Assembly (NCBI GenBank): GCA_016865015.1
Contig: CP018226.1
Span: 124,001-188,000, forward strand
Origin: Rhizobiales bacterium IMCC20636
GTDB taxonomy: Bacteria; Pseudomonadota; Alphaproteobacteria; Rhizobiales; GCA-2746425
Reading direction: 5' to 3'
DNA length: 64,000 nucleotides
The notes under the pieces are model-generated. The model had not been told where the DNA came from, did not search any database, and saw only the letters and a program-made list of their open reading frames with translations. Within the stretch, counting starts at the first letter, position 1. Each line of letters opens with the position of its first letter. Shown here one piece after another: positions 25,771 through 34,744 of the stretch. Made by a program: the position numbers and the translations under genes.

Positions 25771-27127
25771 TTTCGATCGTAAGTCCGGGCCGCTCCCGAT
25801 TGTCCGGATCGCTGTCCATCAACTGAATTTCGGCATCATGGAAATCTGCCACTGCCTTGACCAGGGCGAGACCCAGACCATTGCCCGATGTGGTGCGACT
25901 CTGCTCCAGGCGGTACAGCCGGCGCAGCACATTTTTGCGTTCTGATGCAGGAATTCCCGGACCATTATCCGCCACGCTGATGATCGGTTTGCCCCGTTTC
26001 CTGTGTGTGTCGATGGTGATGGCAGTGTCCTCAGGGCAGTGTCGGATGGCGTTTTCAACCAGATTGACCAGCATCTGCATCAGCAATCGTTCATCTCCCT
26101 TGATGGATACCGATTCACTGGTTGGCTGGACGCTGAGAGTCATGCCAGCATCGATTGCAACGTCGGAGTAAATATCTGCGACTGTTTCAATCAGGCTGGC
26201 GACATCGATCGTTGCGAAATGTGCATTATTGTGGGCGCTGGCCTCTATCTGGGCAATGCGCAGCAGGGCTTCAAAGGTTTGATTGATGTTTTCGCATTCC
26301 AGCCGTGCAGCTTCGAGTTTGCCTGATACCGCTTCGTTGTTGTCTTGCTCCCTGGATGCGTCTTCGATGATGATCGACAATCGGTTCAAGGGTGTTTTCA
26401 GATCATGGGCAATATCGGTCGTTACTTGCCGCATGCCATCAACGAGCAGTTTCAGCCGATCCAGCGCGTCATTGATGGTGCCGGACAATCTGTCGAGATC
26501 ATCATTTGGGTTTTGTCGGGGAATGCGTGCGGTCAGGTTTCCGTCTGCCACCAGATCCATTGTCTCCGCAACAGGGCGCAGCCGCTGCTGGACTTTCCGG
26601 CTGAGCAAGATCGCACCCAGGATCGCCAGACAAATGGCCAGTCCGGCCGTCCACGCCAGATTGACCAGTGTGATTTCCAGCAATTCATGGGAATCTTCCA
26701 GGCTCTGACCCACAATCAGCTGCATGTCGCCTACGGGTCGTGAATAGAGCCGATAGGCGTAATCATCGCCGCGTTTGATCTGGGGCAGTGCGTGTGTGGA
26801 GCCGCCTTCTTCAACCTGGAAGGGTTCGACATTGCCGGCAAGCCGGTCGCCGGCCTTGTTGGTCAGCAGCAATATACCGAGTTGAGGATCCCGCAGATCT
26901 GCCAGATTCTGAACATTCTGGACAAAGTCATCTGATGCCTCGGGATCCAGTTGCGCTGCAATGATCCGGTATTCAGCCCGTATCCTGTCATCGACAGTCT
27001 TGGTCAGTTCGTGGCTTACCAGCAGATAAGTTGCTGATGTTGCGATCAGAAACAGGAACAGAAAGAATCCGAAAAAGACAGCGGCCAGTTTTACCGCGGT
27101 GCTGCGATACAGCCTATCGAGGAACAT
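25739..27127 (-). CDS. sensor histidine kinase
   Basis: 462-residue membrane kinase, probable partner of the adjacent response regulator. Two transmembrane helices (about 14-36 and 154-176) flank a roughly 115-residue periplasmic sensor. A HAMP domain (about 177-229) leads to the phosphorylated histidine H241 in TDIAHDLKTPLNRL. The ATPase lobe has N box NLVENAIRHCP, G1 VADNGPGIP and G2 SGNGLGLALVKAVAD. I chose the ATG at 27127, which overlaps the regulator stop by 14 bp, over a frame extending to 27175. The position opposite eptA-dagK suggests PmrB-like control of envelope modification. Confidence 0.9.
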   Translation of the reverse strand: MFLDRLYRSTAVKLAAVFFGFFLFLFLIATSATYLLVSHELTKTVDDRIRAEYRIIAAQLDPEASDDFVQNVQNLADLRDPQLGILLLTNKAGDRLAGNVEPFQVEEGGSTHALPQIKRGDDYAYRLYSRPVGDMQLIVGQSLEDSHELLEITLVNLAWTAGLAICLAILGAILLSRKVQQRLRPVAETMDLVADGNLTARIPRQNPNDDLDRLSGTINDALDRLKLLVDGMRQVTTDIAHDLKTPLNRLSIIIEDASREQDNNEAVSGKLEAARLECENINQTFEALLRIAQIEASAHNNAHFATIDVASLIETVADIYSDVAIDAGMTLSVQPTSESVSIKGDERLLMQMLVNLVENAIRHCPEDTAITIDTHRKRGKPIISVADNGPGIPASERKNVLRRLYRLEQSRTTSGNGLGLALVKAVADFHDAEIQLMDSDPDNRERPGLTIEITFPSKADQQ

Positions 27128-27791
27128 GGATTGAATATCCTGTATTGCGGACGGTGTGCAGCAATGGCGTATCAAACGGCTTGTCGATTTTGGTCCGCAG
27201 GCGGGAAATCAGGGTTTCGACCACGCTGGTCTGGGGCAGGAAAGTGAAATCCCAGACCTGCTCCAGCAGCATGGTGCGCGTGACGATTCGGCCCTCGTTG
27301 CGCATCAGCACTTCCAGGACGGCAAATTCTCGTGGTTTCAGATTAATCGTCTGGCCCGAACGCCGGGTGGTGCGCCGGATCAGATCAAGCGTCAGATCCG
27401 CTACCTGCAATTCGGTGATCTGGGCTTTCAGCGAAGGGCGCCGTGCCAGGGCATTGATCCGGGCCATCAGTTCGGAAAAGGCAAAGGGCTTGACCAGATA
27501 ATCATCCGCACCGGCTTCCAGGCCTTCAACCCGATCATCGACACCGCTCATGGCTGTCAGCAGAATGATGGGTAGACCGGAGCCTGATCCGCGCAGGGAT
27601 TTGACGATTGAGACGCCGTCCAGTCCGGGCAGCATGCGGTCAATCACCGCCAGATCATAGGTCTCCTCAAGCGCATAGATGACACCGTCCTTACCATTGT
27701 TGACGCGATCCACAACGTGGCCAAGTTCCTGCAATCCCCGTTCGATGAATTCAGCGGTTGGGGTGTCGTCTTCAACAATCAGAATGCGCAT
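27114..27791 (-). CDS. OmpR/PhoB family response regulator
   Basis: 226-residue regulator beginning MRILIVEDDTPTAEFIERGL. The receiver has acidic D8-D9, the phosphoacceptor D51 in VIDRMLPGLDG, T in ILLTAMS and K in DDYLVKPFAFSEL. The C-terminal winged helix shows LKPREFAVLEVLMRNEGRIV and VVETLISRLRTKIDKPF, the OmpR type. ATG 27791 has GAGG seven bases upstream. The first gene of the regulator-kinase pair, it is a likely controller of the convergent eptA-dagK genes by analogy with PmrAB, which the sequence does not prove. Confidence 0.93.
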   Translation of the reverse strand: MRILIVEDDTPTAEFIERGLQELGHVVDRVNNGKDGVIYALEETYDLAVIDRMLPGLDGVSIVKSLRGSGSGLPIILLTAMSGVDDRVEGLEAGADDYLVKPFAFSELMARINALARRPSLKAQITELQVADLTLDLIRRTTRRSGQTINLKPREFAVLEVLMRNEGRIVTRTMLLEQVWDFTFLPQTSVVETLISRLRTKIDKPFDTPLLHTVRNTGYSIHVPR

Positions 27792-28357
27792 GCGTGATCC
27801 TCGAAAGTCTATCATTTCTGCGGCTTACGCAGTGGTTGCACTGTAGCAGTATCCATGGATTTGGACAGAAAAAACACACCGCAAGAAGGCCCGGAAGCGC
27901 TTGGGCTGGAAAAATCAAACTGAAAGGTAGGTGGGCCTTCCGTCAGGCCTGTCACGAGGTGTGGCTCCAGGCGAAATCTGGTGCGCTGATAGCTCACAGG
28001 CTTTGTGCCAGAATGATGCAGGATGACGGGAACACAGATATGAGAGGTCATTCAATAGTATCGCTTGATGGACAACACTGATTTCGATATCAATTTATGA
28101 CATCAAACTGGCGTTCTTCAGCGATGTTCAGGTGTTTTCCGGTTTTCGCAATCCTTTGGTTGGCTGATCGAATTTGTCGCTTGTCGTGTCACGACACCAA
28201 AAGCTCGTGGCGTCGAAGAATGGTTGCATGTCTGGTGGATCAATTGCCCAAATACAGATCAGCCTGTGTCTGGATCGACAAATAATCCCTCTGACACACA
28301 GGCGGGGTGTTGTGATAAGCGGTTGATGCCGCAACTAACTGAGAATGAGGAAAAATT
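27792..28357. other. intergenic region between the response regulator and marC
   Basis: 566 bp with no convincing gene. Short frames here lack a ribosome site and any recognisable domain. A 15-bp inverted repeat TGTCGTG-T-CACGACA lies at 28182-28196, and a looser TGTGTC...GACACA pair at about 28264-28298. The region must carry the regulator promoter (left) and the marC promoter (right), but neither could be identified. Confidence 0.5.
28182..28196. repeat. 15-bp inverted repeat
   Basis: TGTCGTGTCACGACA, 7-bp arms with a 1-bp centre, 160 bp upstream of marC. It could be an operator. No second copy was noticed. Confidence 0.35.
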
Positions 28358-28993
28358 TTGGATTGGGTTGGTCTCGCACGTGAATTCATAACGCTGTTTG
28401 TCGTCATTGATCCCGTGGGTTCCATTCCCGTGTTTCTGTTTGCCGCATCAGGTATCCCTACCAATTTGTATCGCAGGTTCGCAATTCGTGCTGTCGCAAT
28501 TGCCGGACTGGTTTTGTTCGCCTTTCTGATTGGCGGCCAATTCATGCTGGACGTGCTTGGACTGCGGTTCGGGTCCTTTCAGATTGCCGGCGGAATCATC
28601 CTGTTCCTGTTCGCCATGACGATGATTTTCGGTGATTCAAAGCCGACCCGGGAGATCGCCGATGCGGGCAATGAGCCGCTTGCCGGGGCAGTGTTTCCGC
28701 TGGCAATGCCGTCGATTGCATCGCCCGGTGCGATGTTGGCGATTGTGGTGTTGACGGATAATCGCAGCCAGTCTGTATCCGAGCAGGCCGTGACAGGTGG
28801 TCTGCTTATCATCGTGCTTCTGATAACATTGCTCTGCCTGTTGGGAGCTTCACTGATTTATCGCCTTATCGGCAAAACGGGTGTCAGCGTTATCAGCCGG
28901 GTGATGGGGATCATATTGGCGACCATTGCGGTCGATGCCGTGCTGGTTGGATTTGACACATTGGGTGTCCTGAGCGTCCAAACCGCGCCATGA
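28358..28993 (+). CDS. MarC family integral membrane protein
   Basis: 211-residue UPF0056/MarC membrane protein with about six hydrophobic helices. FITLFVVIDPVGSIPVFLF near the N terminus and FPLAMPSIASPGAMLAIVVL in the middle are the family's two conserved blocks. MarC was once linked to antibiotic resistance, but its function is not established. The start is a TTG at 28358 behind GAGGA, since no ATG lies near the conserved N terminus. It is convergent with the TetR gene, 66 bp apart. Confidence 0.88.
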   Translation: MDWVGLAREFITLFVVIDPVGSIPVFLFAASGIPTNLYRRFAIRAVAIAGLVLFAFLIGGQFMLDVLGLRFGSFQIAGGIILFLFAMTMIFGDSKPTREIADAGNEPLAGAVFPLAMPSIASPGAMLAIVVLTDNRSQSVSEQAVTGGLLIIVLLITLLCLLGASLIYRLIGKTGVSVISRVMGIILATIAVDAVLVGFDTLGVLSVQTAP

Positions 28994-29059
28994 TACCGGC
29001 GGTGGCATCGTCGCGCTGACAGCTGATGTCTGAAACATCGGCCACACACGGATCTTGTT

Positions 29060-29692
29060 TCAATCCTGTTCGACCGCGAAAGCCTGCAAGAAACGGTCAA
29101 CGGCATGTTCGATGGCGAGGCTGGGATCGTCGGGACACGGCATTCTGTAAATGTGCTGGCGAATGCCGATATAGACGATTCCGCCGTGCAGATTCCACAG
29201 ATCTTCCATGTCTGCCGTTTTTGAATTGGCTGATAATGCGTGCACCTCGCCGAGCAGAGGCTGTAAAATCATCTTGTTCATGTGGTCCAGATAGCGGCGG
29301 TTCAGTTCGGCTCCGGCAAGGCCCGAAAACATGAAAATCCGCATCCATTCATATTCGAAAATCAGCTTGCTGTAGTCTGTATAGAAAGCCAGCATCCGAT
29401 CTCTTAACGGGACACTGCGATCCACCAGACGCTGGCTCCAATCCGGCGACAGCCGGTCAATATAGACCTGAGCATAGACGGCTTCGATCAGGGATTCCTT
29501 GCTTTCAAAATAGTTGAAAAGCAGAGATTGCGTGATTCCCAGACGCTTGGCCAAATGACGGGTTTTGCCCTCAAGACCGACTTCAGCAAAAAATGCCACA
29601 GCCCCATCAACAATCTGCTGACGGCGCTCATCCGGTGGCAGTCGTCGTCGTTTGGACTTCGGGTCGATGATGTCGGTTTTGTTCATATCCAT
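29060..29692 (-). CDS. TetR/AcrR family transcriptional regulator
   Basis: About 210-residue regulator divergent from the molybdenum hydroxylase/TRAP operon and probably its repressor. The basic N-terminal arm KSKRRRLPPDERRQQIVDGA leads into the TetR helix-turn-helix HLAKRLGITQSLLFNYFESK. The ligand domain contains MRIFMFSGLAGAELNRRYLD, as seen in many regulators of aromatic or hydroxylase pathways. The start is ATG 29692 or ATG 29686, both close to GGGG. A perfect 16-bp palindrome in the divergent promoter region is a candidate operator. Confidence 0.88.
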   Translation of the reverse strand: MDMNKTDIIDPKSKRRRLPPDERRQQIVDGAVAFFAEVGLEGKTRHLAKRLGITQSLLFNYFESKESLIEAVYAQVYIDRLSPDWSQRLVDRSVPLRDRMLAFYTDYSKLIFEYEWMRIFMFSGLAGAELNRRYLDHMNKMILQPLLGEVHALSANSKTADMEDLWNLHGGIVYIGIRQHIYRMPCPDDPSLAIEHAVDRFLQAFAVEQD

Positions 29693-29742
29693 GACCCCGT
29701 TTGTGATCAAAAAAGATTCTTCTTGCAATCACAATCTATTTG

Positions 29743-29768
29743 TTGATCATATGATCAATAAGGATAAT
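29743..29768 (+). promoter_or_regulatory. promoter with TetR-type operator for the hydroxylase/TRAP operon
   Basis: Perfect 16-bp palindrome TTGATCATATGATCAA (29743-29758) followed by GATAAT (29763-29768), a 5/6 match to the -10 consensus. TTGTTG at 29740-29745 has the right 17-bp spacing to serve as -35. The palindrome therefore fills the spacer, a classical repression position. A second looser inverted repeat TTGTGAT-N20-ATCACAA lies at 29701-29734, next to the divergent tetR start. Confidence 0.6.
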
Positions 29769-29819
29769 CGTAACATCCAGTCAATGCGGGGAGCATTGAT
29801 TCTGAAGGGAGGACAGCTG

Positions 29820-30653
29820 ATGAAAGCATCTGCGGGCGGCTATGCCCGGGCCAATGATCTGTCGCATGCAATGGAGCTTCTGGCGTCATCTGATGGCTCT
29901 GGACGCGTGCTTGCTGGTGGTCAAAGCCTGATCGCGGCAATGAACATGCGGTTGTCGACCGGTGACATGCTCGTTGATATTTCGCGTCTTTCAGAACTTT
30001 CCGGCGTGACCGAGGAAGCCGACACCCTGCGCATCGGTGCGCTTACCAAACATGTCGAGATTGGCGCCGATCCGCTCATCCGTGCGCACGCGCCATTGCT
30101 GGCCGAGGCTGTCACTTGCATTGCACATGCGGCAATTCGCAATCGCGGAACTATTGGCGGGGCACTGGCTCATGCCGATCCGGCCGCAGAATTTCCGGCT
30201 TGCATGCTGGCTCTGGACGCAATTATTCACATTCAGGGATCGAATGGCGAGCGCAGTGTTGCCGCTGAAGATTTCTTTGAAGATCTTTTCGAAACCTCGC
30301 TCGAAGAAGATGAGATTCTAACTGCGATCACCGTTCCAAAGGCGGAAGCGGGCGAGCGGCAGGTCTTGCAGGAGATCGCGCGCCGTTCCGGAGATTATGC
30401 CCTTGTAGGCTTGTGCCTGGTGGCGCGCAGCACCGGGCATTGGGTTTCATTATTGTCGGTCGGTTCAACGCCGGTTCTGGCCCACAACGCCATGACGCTA
30501 CTTGATCAGGGCGATGTTGACGGTGCCGTGGTGGCGCTTCGCGCTGAAATTGACCCACCGTCGGATACACAGGCCAGCGCGGGTTATCGCCGCCATATCG
30601 CGGGCATTCTGCTGCGCCGTGCCGTTGCGCAGGCCAAGGGAGAGATCGCATGA
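29820..30653 (+). CDS. molybdenum hydroxylase FAD-binding subunit (CoxM/XdhB type)
   Basis: 277-residue medium subunit of a xanthine-dehydrogenase-family enzyme, passing electrons from the 2Fe-2S centres to FAD. VLAGGQSLIAAMNMRLS is the first FAD-binding motif, and TIGGALAHADPAAEFPA the second. The ATG at 29820 follows a perfect GGGAGG site, and upstream in-frame codons were discarded. It overlaps the iron-sulfur subunit by ATGA. Subunit order FAD, Fe-S, Mo with a TRAP transporter behind is a catabolic arrangement. The substrate is unknown. Confidence 0.93.
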   Translation: MKASAGGYARANDLSHAMELLASSDGSGRVLAGGQSLIAAMNMRLSTGDMLVDISRLSELSGVTEEADTLRIGALTKHVEIGADPLIRAHAPLLAEAVTCIAHAAIRNRGTIGGALAHADPAAEFPACMLALDAIIHIQGSNGERSVAAEDFFEDLFETSLEEDEILTAITVPKAEAGERQVLQEIARRSGDYALVGLCLVARSTGHWVSLLSVGSTPVLAHNAMTLLDQGDVDGAVVALRAEIDPPSDTQASAGYRRHIAGILLRRAVAQAKGEIA

Positions 30654-31165
30654 CCAGGATTTTTGCTGACCAGATTGATGTTGAGCTGACGGTCAATGGC
30701 GAGCCGGTTGAGGCGCGTGTGCCGGTCGGACAACACGTTATTGATTTTCTGCGCCAGAATCTGGGCCTGACCGGAGCGCATGCCAGTTGTGAACATGGGG
30801 TTTGTGGTGCCTGTACCATCCGGGTTGATGGCTCATCAGTGCGTGGTTGCCTTATGCTGGCCGCACAATTGGATGGCGCGGATGTCTGGACCATCGAAGG
30901 ATTGTCGGACAGCGACTCTATCCGCGATTTGCAAGAGGCGTTCATTGCACGCAATGCACTGCAATGCGGTTTCTGTACGCCCGGAATGCTGGTCGCGGCA
31001 GAAGAACTTTTGGCCCAGGGCGGGGTGCCCGAACGCACGGCAATTCGCGAACATCTGTCGGGCAATTACTGTCGCTGTACGGGCTATGAAGCCATTGTCG
31101 ATGCGGTGGAAACGGTGGCGCGGCAACGGGCTGGACAGGTACAGTCCGGGAAGGTGCGGGCATGA
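30650..31165 (+). CDS. molybdenum hydroxylase 2Fe-2S subunit (CoxS/XdhC-like small subunit)
   Basis: 171-residue small subunit with both clusters complete. The plant-ferredoxin-type N-terminal domain has C47, C52, C55 and C67 (SCEHGVCGACTIRVDG...GC). The C-terminal helical domain has C106, C109, C141 and C143 (QCGFCTPGM and NYCRCTGYEAI). It overlaps both neighbours by ATGA, as expected for a stoichiometric complex. No insertion or missing ligand was seen. Confidence 0.95.
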   Translation: MTRIFADQIDVELTVNGEPVEARVPVGQHVIDFLRQNLGLTGAHASCEHGVCGACTIRVDGSSVRGCLMLAAQLDGADVWTIEGLSDSDSIRDLQEAFIARNALQCGFCTPGMLVAAEELLAQGGVPERTAIREHLSGNYCRCTGYEAIVDAVETVARQRAGQVQSGKVRA

Positions 31166-33543
31166 CCATTCAATTTGGCAATCCCGACCGCCCAAATTCC
31201 TACATCGGCAAGACTGTGCCGCGCCCGAATGCCGGTCGACTGGTTGAGGGACGGGGCAAATATGTTGACGACATCACCTTGCCACGGATGCTTCATGTTG
31301 CCTTTGTGCGCTCGCCATTTGCGCATGCCAAAATTCTTGGCATTGATGCGGAAGAGGCCAAATCGGTCAAGGGCGTGCTGCGGATTTTCACCGGAGCCGA
31401 TCTGGCTGAAATCTGTACGCCCTGGGTTGCTGTTCTGGAACATCTGAAGGGGCTCAAATCGCCTCCGGAGTATCCGATGGCTCTGGACCGCGCCTGCTGG
31501 GTTGGTGAACCGGTGGTGGCCGTGGTTGCAACGTCCCGCTCTGCGGCGGAAGACGGCGCGGCGTTGGTTGAGGTGGATTATGACCCGCTGCCGATCGTCA
31601 CGGATATGATGAGTGCGCTGGATGCAACAACGCCCGTGCTGCATACCGAGTTGGGTGACAATCTGGCGTTTCAACGGCTGCATGAAGAGGGTGACGTCGA
31701 CAGCGTGTTCCAGACCGCGCACAAGGTTGTGTCGGCGCATTTCAAGACAGGCCGACATACTGGCGTTACGCCGGAGCCGCGTTCCATTCTGGTCGACTGG
31801 AATCCTGCTGAACGACAGATGACGGCCTATCACGCAACGCAAGCGCCGCACATGATGCAGACCGCTCTGGCTGAACATCTGGACATTCCCGAATCCCGTG
31901 TACGGGTTATTTGCGGCGATGTCGGTGGGTCCTACGGGATCAAGGTGCATGTCTATCCGGATGAAGTTGCAACTGCTGCGATTGCCAAGATCATGGCGCG
32001 TCCGGTCAAATTCATCGCCGACCGTCTGGAAAGCTTTACCACTGATATTCATGCCCGCGACCATGAGATCGAGGCCAGGATCGCGGTGGATGCCGAGGGT
32101 AAGATCCTGGCAATCGATGTGGATGACTGGACGGCCATCGGCGCGTATTCAGTCTATCCGCGAACATCGGCCATCGAGGGCAATCAGGTCGTGAATCTAT
32201 GCGGTGGTCCTTATGATTTTGCCAATTACCGTGCCAAGACGACTGTGGTTTTCCAGAACAAGACGCCAACCTGCCAATATCGCGCAGTCGGGCATCCTAT
32301 TGCAGTGACTGTGACCGAGGGTCTGGTTGATATGGCCGCGGCCGCACTTGGCATGGACCCGGTCGAGATACGCCGCCGGAACATGTATGCCGATGATGTC
32401 TATCCCGTCACTTCGCCCGCAAAGATGCGGTTTGAAGGGCTGTCGCATCACCAGAGCATGGACAAGCTGGTGGCGCTGATGGATTACGATGCGCTGCGCG
32501 CGGATCAGGCCGAGGCCCGTGCGCGCGGTGTTCATCGCGGCATCGGCATTGCAAGTTTCATCGAATTGACCAATCCGTCACCCTTTATGTACGGCATTGG
32601 TGGCGCACGCATTTCGGCGCAGGACGGCTGTACTGTGCGGATGGATCCGGACGGATCCATCGTGGCGCTGTCCGGGGTAACGGAACAGGGACAGGGCACC
32701 GAAGCGATGCTGTCGCAGATCGTCGCTGAAGGCGTGGGCGTGCATCCGGAGAATGTGCGGGTCATCACTGGCGATACACAGGTTACCCCCTATGGCGGAG
32801 GCACCTGGGCTTCGCGCGGAGCGGGCATTGGCGGAGAAGCGGCGCTGCGCTCGGCGCAGGCTCTGCGGGACTCAATTCTGGAAGTTGCAGCCGCCATGCT
32901 GCAGGCCGATCAGGCGTCTTTGGATATTCGGGATGGTCAGGTCGTGGACACGGATACCGGCGCGCAGCGCATGCCGCTCGAAGAACTGGGGCGCATCGTC
33001 TATTTCCGGGGCGATACACTGCCCGATGGTCTGCCGCGCGAATTGGTGCAGACCAGACATTACATCACATCCGAATACCCGTTTGCGTTCACCAATGGTG
33101 TGCAGGCCAGCTATCTGGAGGTCGATACCGAGACCGGCATCGTGACCCTTCTGAAGCATTGGTGCGTTGAGGATTGCGGACGCATCATCAATCCGCAATT
33201 GGTCGATGAACAAATCAGGGGCGGCATCGTGCAGGGGCTCGGTGGCGCGCTGTTTGAAGAAATTCATTATGACAGCGAAGGCCAGCTGCTCAACGGCTCA
33301 ATGGCTGACTATCTGGTGCCGATGGCAGGCGAGATGCCCGACATGATTGTCGGCCATGTGGAAACGCCGACCAAGGAAAGCGCGCTGGGCGCCAAAGGAG
33401 CGGGTGAGGCCGGCACTGCTGGCGCACCAGCCGCTGTGATGAACGCGATTAATGACGCCTTGCGGCCTTTGGGTGCGCAGGTGACGGAAATGCCCTTCAC
33501 GCCAGAGCGCATCCTACGCGCGCTTGGTTCTATCGAAGATTGA
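31162..33543 (+). CDS. molybdenum hydroxylase large subunit, molybdopterin-binding (CoxL/XdhA-like)
   Basis: 793-residue catalytic subunit. Typical blocks are GKTVPRPNAGRLVEGRGKYV, the molybdopterin loop CGDVGGSYGIKVHVYPDE, and the C-terminal GAKGAGEAGTAGAPAAVMNA with the base glutamate in GEAG. It lacks the AYxCSFR active-site loop of true CO dehydrogenase. The usual YRGAGRPE motif reads YRAVGHPIA, so the substrate-orienting arginine and glutamate of xanthine oxidoreductases are replaced. It is therefore a hydroxylase of unknown substrate. Cofactor-maturation genes are absent nearby. The operon continues into a TRAP importer. Confidence 0.9.
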   Translation: MTIQFGNPDRPNSYIGKTVPRPNAGRLVEGRGKYVDDITLPRMLHVAFVRSPFAHAKILGIDAEEAKSVKGVLRIFTGADLAEICTPWVAVLEHLKGLKSPPEYPMALDRACWVGEPVVAVVATSRSAAEDGAALVEVDYDPLPIVTDMMSALDATTPVLHTELGDNLAFQRLHEEGDVDSVFQTAHKVVSAHFKTGRHTGVTPEPRSILVDWNPAERQMTAYHATQAPHMMQTALAEHLDIPESRVRVICGDVGGSYGIKVHVYPDEVATAAIAKIMARPVKFIADRLESFTTDIHARDHEIEARIAVDAEGKILAIDVDDWTAIGAYSVYPRTSAIEGNQVVNLCGGPYDFANYRAKTTVVFQNKTPTCQYRAVGHPIAVTVTEGLVDMAAAALGMDPVEIRRRNMYADDVYPVTSPAKMRFEGLSHHQSMDKLVALMDYDALRADQAEARARGVHRGIGIASFIELTNPSPFMYGIGGARISAQDGCTVRMDPDGSIVALSGVTEQGQGTEAMLSQIVAEGVGVHPENVRVITGDTQVTPYGGGTWASRGAGIGGEAALRSAQALRDSILEVAAAMLQADQASLDIRDGQVVDTDTGAQRMPLEELGRIVYFRGDTLPDGLPRELVQTRHYITSEYPFAFTNGVQASYLEVDTETGIVTLLKHWCVEDCGRIINPQLVDEQIRGGIVQGLGGALFEEIHYDSEGQLLNGSMADYLVPMAGEMPDMIVGHVETPTKESALGAKGAGEAGTAGAPAAVMNAINDALRPLGAQVTEMPFTPERILRALGSIED

Positions 33544-33591
33544 AACCACTAAGGGATGCAAAACAGCATCTTTGTTCAGGGAGGAACAACC

Positions 33592-34647
33592 ATGAAATAT
33601 ACACTATTGAGTGCAGTTGCCGCATTTGGGATCGGTGCCGCAGGATTGGCCTCGGCTCAGGAGCAGATCACGGTCAATATCGGCTCTTCACATCCGGAGG
33701 CCAATATCTGGGTCTACGCCATGAAGAACACTTTCCAACCGGAAGTGAACCGCATTCTGGCGGAAGCCGGCGAGTACCAGGTCAACTGGAACGAAGCCTA
33801 TGCCGGAACGCTGTACAAGTTCACTGACACCCGCGAAGCGGTGATGGACGGAATCGTCGATGTCGGCATGGTGGGCACGGTTTGGGAAGGGGCCAATATG
33901 CCGCTCCAGAACGTCACCTATTTCACGCCTTTCGCGACATCCGATCACAAGATGATCATCGAAATTTTTGATGATTTGAGCCAGAACCTGCCAGAGTTGG
34001 CCAATAGCTGGTCTGAAAACGGCATGGTTCATCTGTCATCGCTGATCACAGATAGCTATGACATCTATGCCACCTTCCCGGTGAAGACGATGGCTGATCT
34101 GCAAAACCGCAAGCTGAATGCACCAGGGACATCAGCAAACTGGCTGCAGAAAACCGGCGCGACGCCTGTTGATGGTGCGCTGACCACCTATTACACCAAC
34201 ATTCAGACCGGTGTTACCGAAGGCACGTTGTCCTTCGCCTCGGGCATCCTGCCGACGCGCGTTTATGAAGTTGCACCTGAATTGACCCGTGTCGGGATCG
34301 GTTCGATGTATTTTGGCGGTATCGCTGCCAATGAAGACTTCTTCAACGGATTGCCAGAGCCCGTCCAGCAGGCGTTCCGCGGCGCAGCCAAGGCGACTTC
34401 GGCCGCACATGGTGATTATGTGGCTGATCTGGCCAAGCGTGCGATGGTCGAAATGCAGGCAGCAGGTCTGACAGTTCACGACCTTCCAGAGTCAGAAAAG
34501 ACAGCGTGGGTTGATGGTCTTCCAGACATCGTTGCGCCATGGCTTGAGCAAACAGGCGATGCAGGCAAAGTGGTTCTCAAGGCGTATTTCGATGCGCTGC
34601 GTGAACGCGGCGCTACGCCATTGCGCAACTGGGATGAAGGTCGCTAA
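33592..34647 (+). CDS. dctP: TRAP transporter substrate-binding protein (DctP family)
   Basis: 351-residue periplasmic protein for Na+/H+-driven uptake of an organic acid. The signal peptide is cleaved after GIGAAGLASA. Family patterns include TDTREAVMDGIVDVGMVGTV, LQNRKLNAPGTSANWLQKTG (a DctP carboxylate-binding arginine is expected in the R-K-L region) and YTNIQTGVTEGTLSFAS. The ATG at 33592 follows AGGGAGG. It is 48 bp behind the hydroxylase large subunit, so the imported compound is probably the hydroxylase substrate or a precursor. A stem-loop separates it from dctQ. Confidence 0.92.
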   Translation: MKYTLLSAVAAFGIGAAGLASAQEQITVNIGSSHPEANIWVYAMKNTFQPEVNRILAEAGEYQVNWNEAYAGTLYKFTDTREAVMDGIVDVGMVGTVWEGANMPLQNVTYFTPFATSDHKMIIEIFDDLSQNLPELANSWSENGMVHLSSLITDSYDIYATFPVKTMADLQNRKLNAPGTSANWLQKTGATPVDGALTTYYTNIQTGVTEGTLSFASGILPTRVYEVAPELTRVGIGSMYFGGIAANEDFFNGLPEPVQQAFRGAAKATSAAHGDYVADLAKRAMVEMQAAGLTVHDLPESEKTAWVDGLPDIVAPWLEQTGDAGKVVLKAYFDALRERGATPLRNWDEGR

Positions 34648-34666
34648 ATCCCGATCTTGAACAACA

Positions 34667-34700
34667 GGCTCTGGTCGTTCAAAGTCCGGCCAGAGCCTTT
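34667..34700 (+). terminator. intercistronic stem-loop between dctP and dctQ
   Basis: 10-bp stem GGCTCTGGTC / GGCCAGAGCC (one G-U) with an 11-nt loop, followed by TTT and, after CGCA, five more T. It is probably a partial terminator or stabiliser that favours binding-protein expression. Confidence 0.75.
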
Positions 34701-34744
34701 CGCATTTTTACGAATATATGAGCCGCTGATATGAGCCCATCAAT

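Noticed and set aside
27812-28051. 79-codon minus-strand frame in the gap before marC.
   Set aside because: No domain, no ribosome site and unconvincing composition. Left as intergenic.
31162-33543. Assignment of the molybdenum hydroxylase as a CO dehydrogenase.
   Set aside because: The AYxCSFR active-site loop required for aerobic CO oxidation is missing in the large subunit.
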